DNA from: Planktothrix sp. FACHB-1365
Lineage (GTDB): Bacteria; Cyanobacteriota; Cyanobacteriia; Cyanobacteriales; Microcoleaceae
DNA length: 64,000 bases
Assembly: GCF_014697575.1 (NCBI RefSeq)
Contig: NZ_JACJSC010000003.1
Span: forward strand, 186,001-250,000
Direction of reading: 5' to 3'
The notes below the pieces were generated by a model, which saw only the letters and a program-made list of their open reading frames with translations, was not told where the DNA came from and did not search any database. Shown here one piece after another: positions 26,906 to 35,894 of the stretch. Both the position numbers and the translations under genes were made by a program. Each line of letters opens with the position of its first letter. Within the stretch, counting starts at the first letter, position 1.

Positions 26906-27487
26906 TTAATATCCTAACGGTTTGTTGGTTAATGAGTGAGCAGAAGGCTTAAGGTCTGAGGGGGGAGTAGCTGGGGGAGATAGTTCGGGACGGGGGGCTG
27001 CGGGTTCAACGTAGATCATATCACCGGGTTGGGGAACGACAAGCCCTGTTGTCGGTTGATCCGCTTGGATGGCTATTTCATTTTTTAAGACTTCTTGAGC
27101 GGCTTGGAGTTGTTGTTCGGTGGCCCGCAATTGTTCTAATCTGGGATATTCTTGTGTCCAACTAGACTCTCCATAAACCGTTAAACCATAAACCGTTAAC
27201 GTTGAGCCAATAATCAAGGATGTGACCACGGATGAGGCCCGTTGTAAGGCAATAATAGAGCTTAACCATAAGGGTTGTGGCTTTGGCTTGGGCAGCACTT
27301 TAACAACAGTTGGTGTGGGAAGGGGAGACAGAGGCTCAACCAAAGGGACAGAATTCATCAAGGGTGTTATAACCCGTTTTTTCCGAGCTTGATCAAAGGA
27401 AATAACTTTATTTTGAGTGGAAGGAAGATGAACGGAACGAGAAGGTCTGCGTTGAGGGGAAGAAGTTGATTTAAACGCTACAGCCAT
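26906..27487 (-). CDS. single-pass membrane protein upstream of ftsI (FtsL-like position)
   Basis: 193 residues. A basic, proline-rich cytoplasmic tail (~85 residues) is followed by one predicted membrane helix (ASSVVTSLIIGSTLTVYGLTVYG), a short coiled-coil-like stretch (EYPRLEQLRATEQQLQAAQEVLKNEIA) and a proline-rich end. This layout of short cytoplasmic tail, one helix and coiled coil, directly before ftsI, is that of FtsL, although the sequence itself is not diagnostic and the tails are longer than usual. I infer a division role from context only. Confidence 0.72.
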   Translation of the reverse strand: MAVAFKSTSSPQRRPSRSVHLPSTQNKVISFDQARKKRVITPLMNSVPLVEPLSPLPTPTVVKVLPKPKPQPLWLSSIIALQRASSVVTSLIIGSTLTVYGLTVYGESSWTQEYPRLEQLRATEQQLQAAQEVLKNEIAIQADQPTTGLVVPQPGDMIYVEPAAPRPELSPPATPPSDLKPSAHSLTNKPLGY

Positions 27488-27685
27488 ACAATTTACCTAC
27501 CTTGACTTCAGCTTTCGGTGTGGGGCAATGGAAACAGGGATCAGGCTCGGTAGGAATAATGTCCAACAGAACCCTCTAACCTTTTATTTTTAAACTGACT
27601 TAGTAACTATCTAATCACGAAAAAACCCCAAAATATTGTTAAATTGCAGTTTCCCCTATTAATTGTTGATCAGTTTTATTTTTTT

Positions 27686-28351
27686 ATGCTCCTGTTGCAG
27701 TTTAGTACATCCCATTACTGTCGGAAGGCTCGTTTAGCCTTGGGCTACAAAGGGATTTCTTATCAAGTGGAAAATCTCACCCCTGGCCTTCATACTCTCA
27801 AACTAAAACCTTTAACGGGACTGACAACGGTTCCCGTTTTATTGCCTCAATTAGAGGGTCAACCCCAGGCTATTGCAGATTCTACTCGAATTTTTAAGTA
27901 TTTAGAACACCATTATCCTCAACCCCCTTTATTTCTCAGTGATCTTCAGCAACAGACCCAAGCCGCCCTATTAGAAGATTGGTTAGATGAAAGTATTGGA
28001 ACCGCGACTCGATTTATTTATTATCAATTTCGTTCTGGGGAAGGGAAAGTGATTGATCCCTCCCTATCGAGTCAATTGGTCATTCAAGTTGTCCGTTGGC
28101 AATATCAGATTAATTCAGCTACCGTTGAACTGGCTAAAACCCGCTTACAAACAGCCTTTGAAGTCTTAGCCGTTTGGAAACATCAGCCTTATTTAGTCGG
28201 GGATCAAATCAGTATCGCTGATCTCTCGGCTGCGGCACTTCTGAGCCCCCTAGCCTTGATCCCAGAGTATCGAGAGGATTACCCTTGGCTATTTGAACGG
28301 ATCAAGGAAATTCACAGTCTTTGCCAAGAACCTTTCCCCCCAGGACTTTAG
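27686..28351 (+). CDS. glutathione S-transferase family protein
   Basis: 221 residues from the ATG at 27686 (MLLLQFSTSHYCRKARLAL). A TTG at 27644 would add 14 residues. The N-terminal thioredoxin-like domain has STSHYCRKAR at the active-site position, LTTVPVLLP (the cis-proline strand) and DSTRIFKYLEHHYP (the glutathione gamma-glutamyl contact SxxI-like motif). The C-terminal helical domain ends with YLVGDQISIADLSAAALLSPL, including the N-capping motif typical of GSTs. Substrate unknown. Confidence 0.88.
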   Translation: MLLLQFSTSHYCRKARLALGYKGISYQVENLTPGLHTLKLKPLTGLTTVPVLLPQLEGQPQAIADSTRIFKYLEHHYPQPPLFLSDLQQQTQAALLEDWLDESIGTATRFIYYQFRSGEGKVIDPSLSSQLVIQVVRWQYQINSATVELAKTRLQTAFEVLAVWKHQPYLVGDQISIADLSAAALLSPLALIPEYREDYPWLFERIKEIHSLCQEPFPPGL

Positions 28352-28401
28352 TTTCTTCTGTAACCAGTATCCCACGTTTGACGTGATCAGCGTGGGATAC
28401 T

Positions 28402-30519
28402 TCATCTCAACGATTGAGCCATTAAAACAACGGCAGAACGAGGACTAACGTGATAGTATTTTACCGAAATGGGAGGAGCCACGCTTAAACTACTAATATC
28501 GTTGGGAACGACTAAAGCGGTGTCAACGAGACGATGCCAACGTTCATTTTTAGACAGAGGAGGAATTTGAAATTTTAAGGGTTCCCAATAGGCATTTAAC
28601 ATAATATGTAGATATTCACCTTTTTCGGGATGATATAAACTACAAGCAATACTGCGAGAGTTTTCGTTTAAATCTGGTTTTCCCAGGCGAACTCCATGCC
28701 ACATAATATAAGGCAAATCGCTCTCAATATCCACTTCTAAAACATCATCTAATTGAAAAAGATGGAGTTCTTTTTTAAAGCGAATTAAACTCTTTACAAA
28801 CCGTAAAACATCAGGATGTTTGCCCACATCGCTCCAATCAAACCATCCTAATTCATTATCTTGACAGTAGGCGTTATTATTTCCGAATTGGGTGCGGCAA
28901 ACTTCATCCCCCATTAATAACATCGGGGTTCCTTGAGACAGTAATAAGATCACCCAAAGGTTTTTAATTTGTTGTAGGCGTAACGCTTGAATATATAAGT
29001 CATCCGTTGGCCCTTCAATGCCACAATTCCAGCTAAAATTACAGTCGGAACCGTCTCTATTTTTTTCGCCATTAGCTTCATTATGTTTTTCATTATAACA
29101 CACTAAATCATTTAAAGTAAAGCCATCATGACAGGTGACAAAATTAACGCTACAATGCACTTCTCGATCAGGATGGGGATAAATATCAGGACTCCCCATA
29201 ATCCGATAGGCTAACTTTTCAACTTGTTCTTCATCTCCTTTAACAAAACGGCGAACATCATCTCTAAATTGTCCATTCCATTCTCCAAAGCGATCGCCTG
29301 CTAAAGACCCAACTTGATATAATCCTCCTGCATCCCAAGCTTCAACAATTAATTTAGCTCCGGCTAATACGGGGTCAGATTTAATAATCCATAAAATCGG
29401 AGCATCATCAATGGGATTTCCTTCTTTATCTCGTGATAAAATCGAAGCTAAATCAAAGCGAAATCCATCGACGTGCATTTCTGAAACCCAATATCGTAGG
29501 CTATCAATAATTAATTGTCCTGAAATTTCATGATTGGCTTTAATCGTATTACCACAGCCACTATAATTACTATAATAAGCCGGATTCTCTTTTTCTAAAA
29601 TATAATACATACTGTTATCCAATCCTCGAAAGGATAACGTCGGCCCGTCTTCATTGCCTTCAGCCGTATGGTTATAAACCACATCTAAAATCACTTCAAT
29701 TCCAGCTTTATGCAGTGCCTTCACCATATCTCGAAATTCATCTAAGGGGCCAAAGGCATCCCGACAAGAACTATATTGTCGATGGGGGGCAAAAAATGAA
29801 ATGGTACTATATCCCCAATAATTATTACGAGGAGGAACGGCATCCTGTTCATCAAATTGATGAATGGGTAATAATTCAACGGCTGTAATTCCTAAATCTT
29901 TTAAATAAGGTATTTTTTCAATTAATCCAGCATAAGTTCCCCGTTTTTCAGGAGAAATTCCTGAATTAGGATTGCGGGTAAAACCACCGACATGAAGTTC
30001 ATAAATAATCGTTTGGGAGTAAGGTAATTCTAAAGGTTTATCTCCTTCCCAATCATAGGTGCTATTATCAACTACAACACCCTTTAAAGCTTGGGCAAAA
30101 TTATTCCCAGGAACCGAAGCAGCAACTCGACTATAATTTTCTGTATTAACAATGGCTTTTGCATAGGGATCTAACAACAGTTTATCGGGGTCAAATCGAT
30201 ATCCTAACTCCGGTTCAAATAAGCCATAAACTCGATAGCCATAAATTTGTCCAGGTTTAACCCCCGTAACAAAAATATGCCAATAATAAAAGGTTTTATT
30301 TCGTTTGGGATCAAAGGGAATAATATGAGTGGGTACAGCCGCGTCCGGGCTATCAAACAATAATAATTCTATAGCAAGACAATTTTTAGAAAAAACGCAA
30401 AAATTCACCCCCTTGGGATAAACGGTAGCCCCCAAGGGGAAACTTTGACCGGATAAGACATCAAAATTCATGCCTTTAACTCCTTGCTGGTTTTCTGTAT
30501 TGTCAATGGCTAAGTTCAA
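28402..30519 (-). CDS. glgX: glycogen debranching enzyme (isoamylase type)
   Basis: 705 residues. The N-terminal CBM48-like domain (FPLGATVYPKGVNFCVFSKN, YGYRVYGLFEPELGYRF) is followed by the GH13 barrel with VILDVVYNHTAEG, the nucleophile region VDGFRFDLASIL, LIVEAWDAGGLYQ with the acid/base glutamate, and FVTCHDGFTLNDLV. It hydrolyses alpha-1,6 branches of glycogen in the cytoplasm to mobilise carbon stores. The start at 30519 is the first ATG; a second possible start is MNFDVLSG, 16 codons downstream. There are no other glycogen genes in the window. Confidence 0.94.
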   Translation of the reverse strand: MNLAIDNTENQQGVKGMNFDVLSGQSFPLGATVYPKGVNFCVFSKNCLAIELLLFDSPDAAVPTHIIPFDPKRNKTFYYWHIFVTGVKPGQIYGYRVYGLFEPELGYRFDPDKLLLDPYAKAIVNTENYSRVAASVPGNNFAQALKGVVVDNSTYDWEGDKPLELPYSQTIIYELHVGGFTRNPNSGISPEKRGTYAGLIEKIPYLKDLGITAVELLPIHQFDEQDAVPPRNNYWGYSTISFFAPHRQYSSCRDAFGPLDEFRDMVKALHKAGIEVILDVVYNHTAEGNEDGPTLSFRGLDNSMYYILEKENPAYYSNYSGCGNTIKANHEISGQLIIDSLRYWVSEMHVDGFRFDLASILSRDKEGNPIDDAPILWIIKSDPVLAGAKLIVEAWDAGGLYQVGSLAGDRFGEWNGQFRDDVRRFVKGDEEQVEKLAYRIMGSPDIYPHPDREVHCSVNFVTCHDGFTLNDLVCYNEKHNEANGEKNRDGSDCNFSWNCGIEGPTDDLYIQALRLQQIKNLWVILLLSQGTPMLLMGDEVCRTQFGNNNAYCQDNELGWFDWSDVGKHPDVLRFVKSLIRFKKELHLFQLDDVLEVDIESDLPYIMWHGVRLGKPDLNENSRSIACSLYHPEKGEYLHIMLNAYWEPLKFQIPPLSKNERWHRLVDTALVVPNDISSLSVAPPISVKYYHVSPRSAVVLMAQSLR

Positions 30520-30793
30520 TTGTTGTACCCCATTTCTTGTAGAATAATTCTCTGTGGAACAGAAATTTTGCTTTCTAAGTTGTAACGTTAACTTAGATTA
30601 CCGTTAATTGGGGTACATTGCTTAGACAACTGATCGCAAGTGCTGAAAACAGGATAAACTAGCAGAAAATCCCTGTTTATTGCAACAAAACTGCCTGATA
30701 TAGCAGTCCCTAGAACTGTTAGAACATAAATTGATGATAAAACCTAAAGGATCAATGGTTTTTCCGGGTTCCCTATTCCTTGCTATAAGTTGA

Positions 30794-32458
30794 ATGTCGC
30801 CGTCAGAAACTCCTTGCTTAAGTATTGCCATCGCCGGAATGAGTACCTCCGTTGCTAATCATTTTGCAACTTGGGTGGTACAATCTCCTGATTGGAATGG
30901 ATATGTTCACCACGATAGTAGCTGGCCAGAGCCCCTTTCCCAAACCTGGCAAGCTTGGCTAGAACTATTCTCACCCCATAGTATTCCCAATCGTCTATGT
31001 TCTCCACCAACTAACAATTTAGCCTTAATTGCCACCTCTGATTCAGGGCGACAATTGAGTTATAGTACCCGTTTAATGCAACAATTGGGAATTAATCTCT
31101 GGCAATGGTTATTTCAGGGGTCAATTCAAGCCAGTTTACATCGAAGTCAAGGCATTGCGATCGGACAGGATCAACCGTTACGAATTCGTTTAGATTTAAG
31201 AGATGCTGATTTAATTCCCATTCCTTGGGAAACAATGCAACCCCAAGCTGGTCAACCTGCCATTTCCCTGAGTCAAAATCTGTGGTTTAGTCGCACCACC
31301 TTTGATGTTAACCCTCTGCCTCAACGGTTAGCAGCCCAAGGGTTGAATATTTTATTAATCTTAGGAGAAAATCAAATTGACAATAATGCTGTGGAACAGG
31401 CATCTTGCCTGTTAAAACTAAAACTAGAAGAAGAAGCGATCTCATTAAGCAAAGCCTTTGAACAGTGTAGTATTGATCCTCACGGAAATCAAATCGATCC
31501 CCATGTTTCCTGTGGCATCAAAACCTTAATTCAACCTACTGTTGAAGACTTAATTGCCGAGTTAGAAACCGATCGCTATAACGTTTTATTTTATGCCGGA
31601 CATGGGGTTCCTGCCCCCGATGGCGGGTTATTATTTTTGCGTCCTGATACCACTGTTAATGGTACAGAACTCGCCCAGGTCTTAGTTCGATGTGGCATTG
31701 TTTTAGCGGTGTTTAATACCTGTTGGAGTGCTCAACCTGCGGTGGAAGCCGTATCAACTGCGTCTAATTCCCTATTTCAAGCGATTCCCAGTAGTAGTTT
31801 AGCAAAGGTTTTAATCCATCATGGAGTTCCGGCGGTGTTGGGAATGCGGGACTCCATTACTGACGCAGAGGCGTTAAGCTTTATTCAAGCCTTTGCCAGA
31901 GCGTTAGGAGAACGGCTTCCGGTAGATCAAGCGGTTGCGGTAGCGCGTCAGCAGTTGTTAGCTTTATATAAATTCAATCAACCCGCCTGGACGTTACCGA
32001 TATTGTATATGCACCCGGAATTTGACGGGGTGTTAGTCCAGCCGTTAGAACAAATTAAGACAGAAATGCCAAATACGGCGGTAACGGGGTTTGGGGTTAT
32101 TCCTAGAGCGTGGTTACGGTTAATGAGTTCGGTGGGAAATACCCCGGTACAAGCTTGGCCCGTTGATACGGGGTTAGTCCGGGTGGGACGTGGGGAAGGA
32201 AATGATGTGATTGTTTCTGAACAGTGGGTTTCTTCCAAACACGCTGAAATTTTTTGTCGTCATAGCTCGGATGGAAAAACACAACCGAATTATTTTTTAA
32301 GGGATTTTTCCCGTTATGGAACGTTAGTTTTTAATGCTCAACAATGGCAACGAATTCATCATCAAGAAATCCCATTAATATCAGGAATGCAGTTAAAATT
32401 TGGCAGTTCTCAAGGTCAAATGTTAGAGTTTATTATTGAAGCTCAATATCAGCAATAG
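30794..32458 (+). CDS. CHAT-domain (caspase-like) protein with C-terminal FHA domain
   Basis: 554 residues. The CHAT peptidase-like domain shows the histidine in VLFYAGHGVPAPDGG (His270) and the cysteine in AVFNTCWSAQP (Cys310), the expected His-Cys dyad of the caspase-like fold, followed by VPAVLGMRDSITDAEAL. The C-terminal FHA domain has VRVGRGEGNDVIV, the conserved SSKHAEI and the asparagine-containing end FNAQQW. FHA binds phosphothreonine, so the pairing suggests a protease or scaffold recruited to phosphorylated partners. Near residues 198-207 the coding sequence contains a 28-bp palindromic repeat in frame. No obvious substrate gene adjoins. Confidence 0.88.
   Translation: MSPSETPCLSIAIAGMSTSVANHFATWVVQSPDWNGYVHHDSSWPEPLSQTWQAWLELFSPHSIPNRLCSPPTNNLALIATSDSGRQLSYSTRLMQQLGINLWQWLFQGSIQASLHRSQGIAIGQDQPLRIRLDLRDADLIPIPWETMQPQAGQPAISLSQNLWFSRTTFDVNPLPQRLAAQGLNILLILGENQIDNNAVEQASCLLKLKLEEEAISLSKAFEQCSIDPHGNQIDPHVSCGIKTLIQPTVEDLIAELETDRYNVLFYAGHGVPAPDGGLLFLRPDTTVNGTELAQVLVRCGIVLAVFNTCWSAQPAVEAVSTASNSLFQAIPSSSLAKVLIHHGVPAVLGMRDSITDAEALSFIQAFARALGERLPVDQAVAVARQQLLALYKFNQPAWTLPILYMHPEFDGVLVQPLEQIKTEMPNTAVTGFGVIPRAWLRLMSSVGNTPVQAWPVDTGLVRVGRGEGNDVIVSEQWVSSKHAEIFCRHSSDGKTQPNYFLRDFSRYGTLVFNAQQWQRIHHQEIPLISGMQLKFGSSQGQMLEFIIEAQYQQ
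31388..31415. repeat. palindromic repeat carried in frame inside the CHAT-FHA gene
   Basis: It encodes AVEQASCLL within the protein. The 28 bases are identical to the reverse complement of the intergenic copy at 13699-13726. The reading frame continues on both sides. Confidence 0.85.
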
Positions 32459-32459
32459 A

Positions 32460-32500
32460 GAATTACGAATTATGAATTACGAATTACGAATTACGAATTA
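32460..32500. repeat. GAATTAC heptamer array
   Basis: About five or six tandem units (one GAATTAT) start directly after the CHAT-FHA stop codon. The same unit recurs, in either orientation, at 39661-39692 and 48111-48135. Confidence 0.88.
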
Positions 32501-32558
32501 ATTAGGGTTTAAGTTTTGTGTTGGTTTCAAGATCTAGTTTGAATAATGATTAACTATT

Positions 32559-33953
32559 ATGAGCGATCCTAAACTTTTTCATCTGATCAACCGCCTAAGT
32601 TTTGGAATTACCCCTGGACAACTTCAACAGATACAACAGATGGGGATTGAAACTTATATTAAGACTCAACTTCAGCCCCAAACGATTTCCTATCCAGCCA
32701 ATTTAAACGATAGATTGAACCCTTTAAATACATTAGTTTGGCAACCCGGTGAGGTGATTTTAGCAGAAAAACAAACCGTAGAACAAGCCCAAAAACTCGG
32801 TTTAGATAACAAATCGATGAACAAAATTAAGCAAAGTTTTAATCAAAAAATTATGCAGCAAGCGAAACGCGGACGTTTGTTAAGAGCCTTTGCAAGTCCG
32901 CGTCAATTGGAAGAAGTGATGGTTGAGTTTTGGTATAACCATTTTAATGTATTTGCAGCAAAAGATAACTTTACCCGACAGTTTTTTAGTTCTTATGAAC
33001 AACACGCCATTCGACCCCATGCTTTAGGAAAATTTAGACAATTATTAGGGGCTACCGCTAAACATCCAGCGATGTTAGTTTATTTAGATAATTGGCGAAA
33101 TACTGCACCCGGAAGTCCAGGTGCAAAAGGGCAATTTCAAGGCTTAAATGAAAATTATGCTCGTGAATTATTAGAGTTACATACGTTAGGAGTCAATGGA
33201 GGTTACACTCAAAACGATATTATTGCGTTAGCGAAGATTTTAACAGGCTGGGGACTCTTCCAACCCCTTGAAAAAACCTCAACCAAAGCCGGATTTTATT
33301 TTGAAGAATCTCGTCATGATTTTACTAATAAAGTGTTTTTAGGCTATTCGATTAAAGGAAGTGGTATTAATGAAGGAGAAGAAGCTCTCAATATTCTAGC
33401 ACGACATCCTTCTACGGCTCAACATATTAGTTATAAATTAGCTCAAAATTTTGTCAGTGATAATCCCTCTGATTCTCTAGTTAAAAAACTATCCCAAACG
33501 TTTTTAGATAGTGATGGAAATATTGCAACTGTTCTCCAAACTTTATTTAAAAGTGACGAATTTTGGCAGCCTAATATTTATCAGACTAAATTTAAAACTC
33601 CTTATCGATATCTGGTTTCTATTATGCGAGTAGTTGGAACTGTCACCAATTTTGAACCCTTAGATGGTATCCTCAATCAATTAGGAATGCCTTTATATGG
33701 TTGTCCGTCTCCTGATGGCTATAAAAACATTCAATCTGCTTGGTTAAATCCTGATGCAATGGTGCGTCGGAGTAGTTTATCTGTTCCGTTATCCAGAGGA
33801 TTATTAGACGATGGAAAACCCATTGATGCAGAATTTTTAGCTTCTACATTAGAGAATAATTTCTCACCTCAAACTCGTTCTGTTTTAGAAAAAACTGACC
33901 CGAATTTAAGAGGTGCATTAATTTTAGGAAGTCCTGAATTTATGATGTATTAA
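32559..33953 (+). CDS. DUF1800 family protein
   Basis: 464 residues. The opening LFHLINRLSFGITPGQLQQI and the later blocks EVMVEFWYNHFNVFAAKDN, ENYARELLELHTLGVNGGYTQNDI and AKILTGWGLF are hallmark DUF1800 sequence; the family is abundant in cyanobacteria and planctomycetes. Function is unknown, and it is often encoded before a DUF1501 (sulfatase-like) gene, which is absent here. No signal peptide is obvious. The ATG at 32559 follows an AT-rich leader. A palindrome and a 27-bp direct repeat follow the stop. Confidence 0.9.
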   Translation: MSDPKLFHLINRLSFGITPGQLQQIQQMGIETYIKTQLQPQTISYPANLNDRLNPLNTLVWQPGEVILAEKQTVEQAQKLGLDNKSMNKIKQSFNQKIMQQAKRGRLLRAFASPRQLEEVMVEFWYNHFNVFAAKDNFTRQFFSSYEQHAIRPHALGKFRQLLGATAKHPAMLVYLDNWRNTAPGSPGAKGQFQGLNENYARELLELHTLGVNGGYTQNDIIALAKILTGWGLFQPLEKTSTKAGFYFEESRHDFTNKVFLGYSIKGSGINEGEEALNILARHPSTAQHISYKLAQNFVSDNPSDSLVKKLSQTFLDSDGNIATVLQTLFKSDEFWQPNIYQTKFKTPYRYLVSIMRVVGTVTNFEPLDGILNQLGMPLYGCPSPDGYKNIQSAWLNPDAMVRRSSLSVPLSRGLLDDGKPIDAEFLASTLENNFSPQTRSVLEKTDPNLRGALILGSPEFMMY

Positions 33954-33956
33954 CCC

Positions 33957-33987
33957 GTAGGGTGCGTAAGTGTTAACGCACGCACCC
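33957..33987. repeat. palindrome, GTAGGGTGCGTAAG family
   Basis: The left arm GGGTGCGTAAGTG and the right arm TTAACGCACGCACCC pair imperfectly around GTTAAC. It starts 4 bp after the DUF1800 stop and may serve as a terminator. Confidence 0.7.
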
Positions 33988-34029
33988 ATTTTTCCTATAA
34001 TTACGCACGCACCCATTTTTCCTATAATT
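33976..34029. repeat. 27-bp perfect tandem direct repeat
   Basis: Two exact adjacent copies begin ACGCACGCACCC and end CCTATAATT. The first overlaps the right arm of the palindrome. They lie in the leader of the Uma2 gene. Confidence 0.9.
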
Positions 34030-34056
34030 AAAATTATCAAACCCAAAAAGGGGGTC

Positions 34057-34626
34057 ATGATGATTCAAACCCTAGAACAAGTACGCTGGACAATTCACGA
34101 TTTAGAAGGACTACCGGAAAATGACTGGATACGTTATGAAATTCTCGATGGAGAACTATGTATGACTCGCTCTCCCCATCGCCGCCATCAACAGACTTGT
34201 GGTAAAATTTTTAGTCAACTAGATATGTGGTCAGAGTCGAATAATTTAGGTGTAACAATTTTCGCTCCAGGTTTAATTTTTTCCGAATTTGATAGCGTTA
34301 TTCCTGATGTCGTTTGGGTCACTCATGAACGACTTGAACAAATTGAAGATGAAGCCGGACATTTAACAGGTGCACCTGAATTAATTATTGAGGTTTTATC
34401 CCCCGGAAAACAAAATGAACGCCGAGATAAACAAGCTAAATTAAAACTTTATTCTATTACTGGAGTTCAAGAATATTGGATTGTTAATTATTTTACTAAA
34501 CAAGTGGAAATTTATCGTCGAGAACAAGCACAATTAGTTCAAGTTGCAACTTTATTAGAAACAGACGAAATTACATCGCCGTTATTACCAGGATTTAGTG
34601 CTGTTGTTCGGTTATTTTTTCCTTAA
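34057..34626 (+). CDS. Uma2 family endonuclease-like protein, third copy
   Basis: 189 residues from the ATG at 34057 (MMIQTLEQVRWTIHDLEGL). A longer frame to 33970 would translate the 27-bp repeats (THAPIFPII twice) and is rejected. It has the Uma2 features RYEILDGELCMTRSPH, SVIPDVVWVTHERLE, the core APELIIEVLSPG and KLYSITGVQEYWIVNY. It belongs to a different subgroup from the pair at 6-8 kb and shares little sequence with them. Its last 32 bp overlap, tail to tail, the end of the methyltransferase gene. Confidence 0.88.
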   Translation: MMIQTLEQVRWTIHDLEGLPENDWIRYEILDGELCMTRSPHRRHQQTCGKIFSQLDMWSESNNLGVTIFAPGLIFSEFDSVIPDVVWVTHERLEQIEDEAGHLTGAPELIIEVLSPGKQNERRDKQAKLKLYSITGVQEYWIVNYFTKQVEIYRREQAQLVQVATLLETDEITSPLLPGFSAVVRLFFP

Positions 34627-35749
34627 ATCTATAATTAAACGCATCAGAACGAACCGTTTTAAAGTCCGATATAGAATAACATTTTTCTAAAATATTTTTC
34701 AAGTTATCTAACTTTAAAATAGCCTCTCCTACCGATGCTGCTAATAACGGAGGGACTGCATTCCCAATTTGTCGCCATTGTTGAGATAATGTCCCATAAA
34801 AAATATAATTAGATGGGAAAGATTGAATCGCGGCTGCTTCTCTGGGAGTCAGATAACGATCTTCTGTGGGATGATAATAAGTGGTTTTATTCGTATTAAT
34901 TGTACCCGAATGGGAGTAACGAGCTAAACGCTTTAATTTGGTTTCTCGAAATCGTTCTTCTCGAATATTTTTCCAATCTATATCATACCATAAAGAAGGA
35001 GGAAGATAGGCTAATTGATCTCGTTCATAACGAATTCCTTGACCTTCAGGGATATAATGAATTCTTTTTCGTTCTAATTCATTTTTAATTTCAGCCGTTT
35101 TCAAATCATGGTTAAAGGTTTGACCTTCAAACTCTAATAAAGTGTTAAAAGCCCATTCAACTGTATGAGGTAAAGGTAAAGAATCAGGATCTTTTTCAGA
35201 ATCTTTAAATTTTTTTTCAGGATAAATGTTATTAACTCCAAAACGATTTCCTAATAAAATTGTTCGTCGTCTGGCTTGAGGAACACCATAATGATGAGCC
35301 GATAAAACCTTAACATCTACAGTATAACCCAATTGATTAAAACTGTTAATTATCAATGCTAATGTACTTTCATTCCGTTTTGATAATAAACCTGTAACAT
35401 TTTCCAGAATAATAAAATTAGGTTTAAACGCTTTTACCATCCGCAAAAACTCAAAAAACAGAAAATTGCGGTGATCTTGTTTATCATTAGTCCCAATGGT
35501 TGAAAACCCCTGACAAGGTGGCCCCCCGCAAATTAAATCGATGGTTTGATTACCTATTTTTTCTTGAATTAATTCAACTGTAATTTCCCGCAAATCTCCT
35601 AAAATTGTTTGAGAAGTCCGATGATTAGCTTGAAAGGTTTTTAAGGAAGATTGATCAAAATCAATTCCTAATAAACAGTTCATTCCTACCATTTCTAACC
35701 CACAGGACATTCCCCCTGCGCCAGAAAATAAATCGATAAAATTCTTCAT
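34595..35749 (-). CDS. DNA (cytosine-5) methyltransferase, apparently orphan
   Basis: 384 residues with all main C5-methyltransferase motifs in order: I FIDLFSGAGGMSCGLEMVG, IV GGPPCQGFSTIG (catalytic Cys), VI ENVTGLL, VIII QARRRTILLG, a short target-recognition region, then IX/X (TPREAAAIQSFPSNYIF, QIGNAVPPLLA). It transfers a methyl group from SAM to C5 of cytosine in a DNA site that cannot be read from sequence. No restriction enzyme gene adjoins. The start is the ATG at 35749. It does not resemble, to my recollection, the widespread CGATCG methyltransferase of cyanobacteria. Its product would be a potential substrate type for McrBC in the same window. Confidence 0.92.
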   Translation of the reverse strand: MKNFIDLFSGAGGMSCGLEMVGMNCLLGIDFDQSSLKTFQANHRTSQTILGDLREITVELIQEKIGNQTIDLICGGPPCQGFSTIGTNDKQDHRNFLFFEFLRMVKAFKPNFIILENVTGLLSKRNESTLALIINSFNQLGYTVDVKVLSAHHYGVPQARRRTILLGNRFGVNNIYPEKKFKDSEKDPDSLPLPHTVEWAFNTLLEFEGQTFNHDLKTAEIKNELERKRIHYIPEGQGIRYERDQLAYLPPSLWYDIDWKNIREERFRETKLKRLARYSHSGTINTNKTTYYHPTEDRYLTPREAAAIQSFPSNYIFYGTLSQQWRQIGNAVPPLLAASVGEAILKLDNLKNILEKCYSISDFKTVRSDAFNYRFKEKITEQQH

Positions 35750-35894
35750 CCTTCTGCTGTTAATTTATACCGTAATCGGATTTATTATAATATCATACTG
35801 AAGCTAAAACAGGGAAGAAAATAATTAAAATTCTCTTCCCTGGTATTAGTAATTTTGGCTGAACGAGAACAGAAATACTGCTCATAGATGAAAG

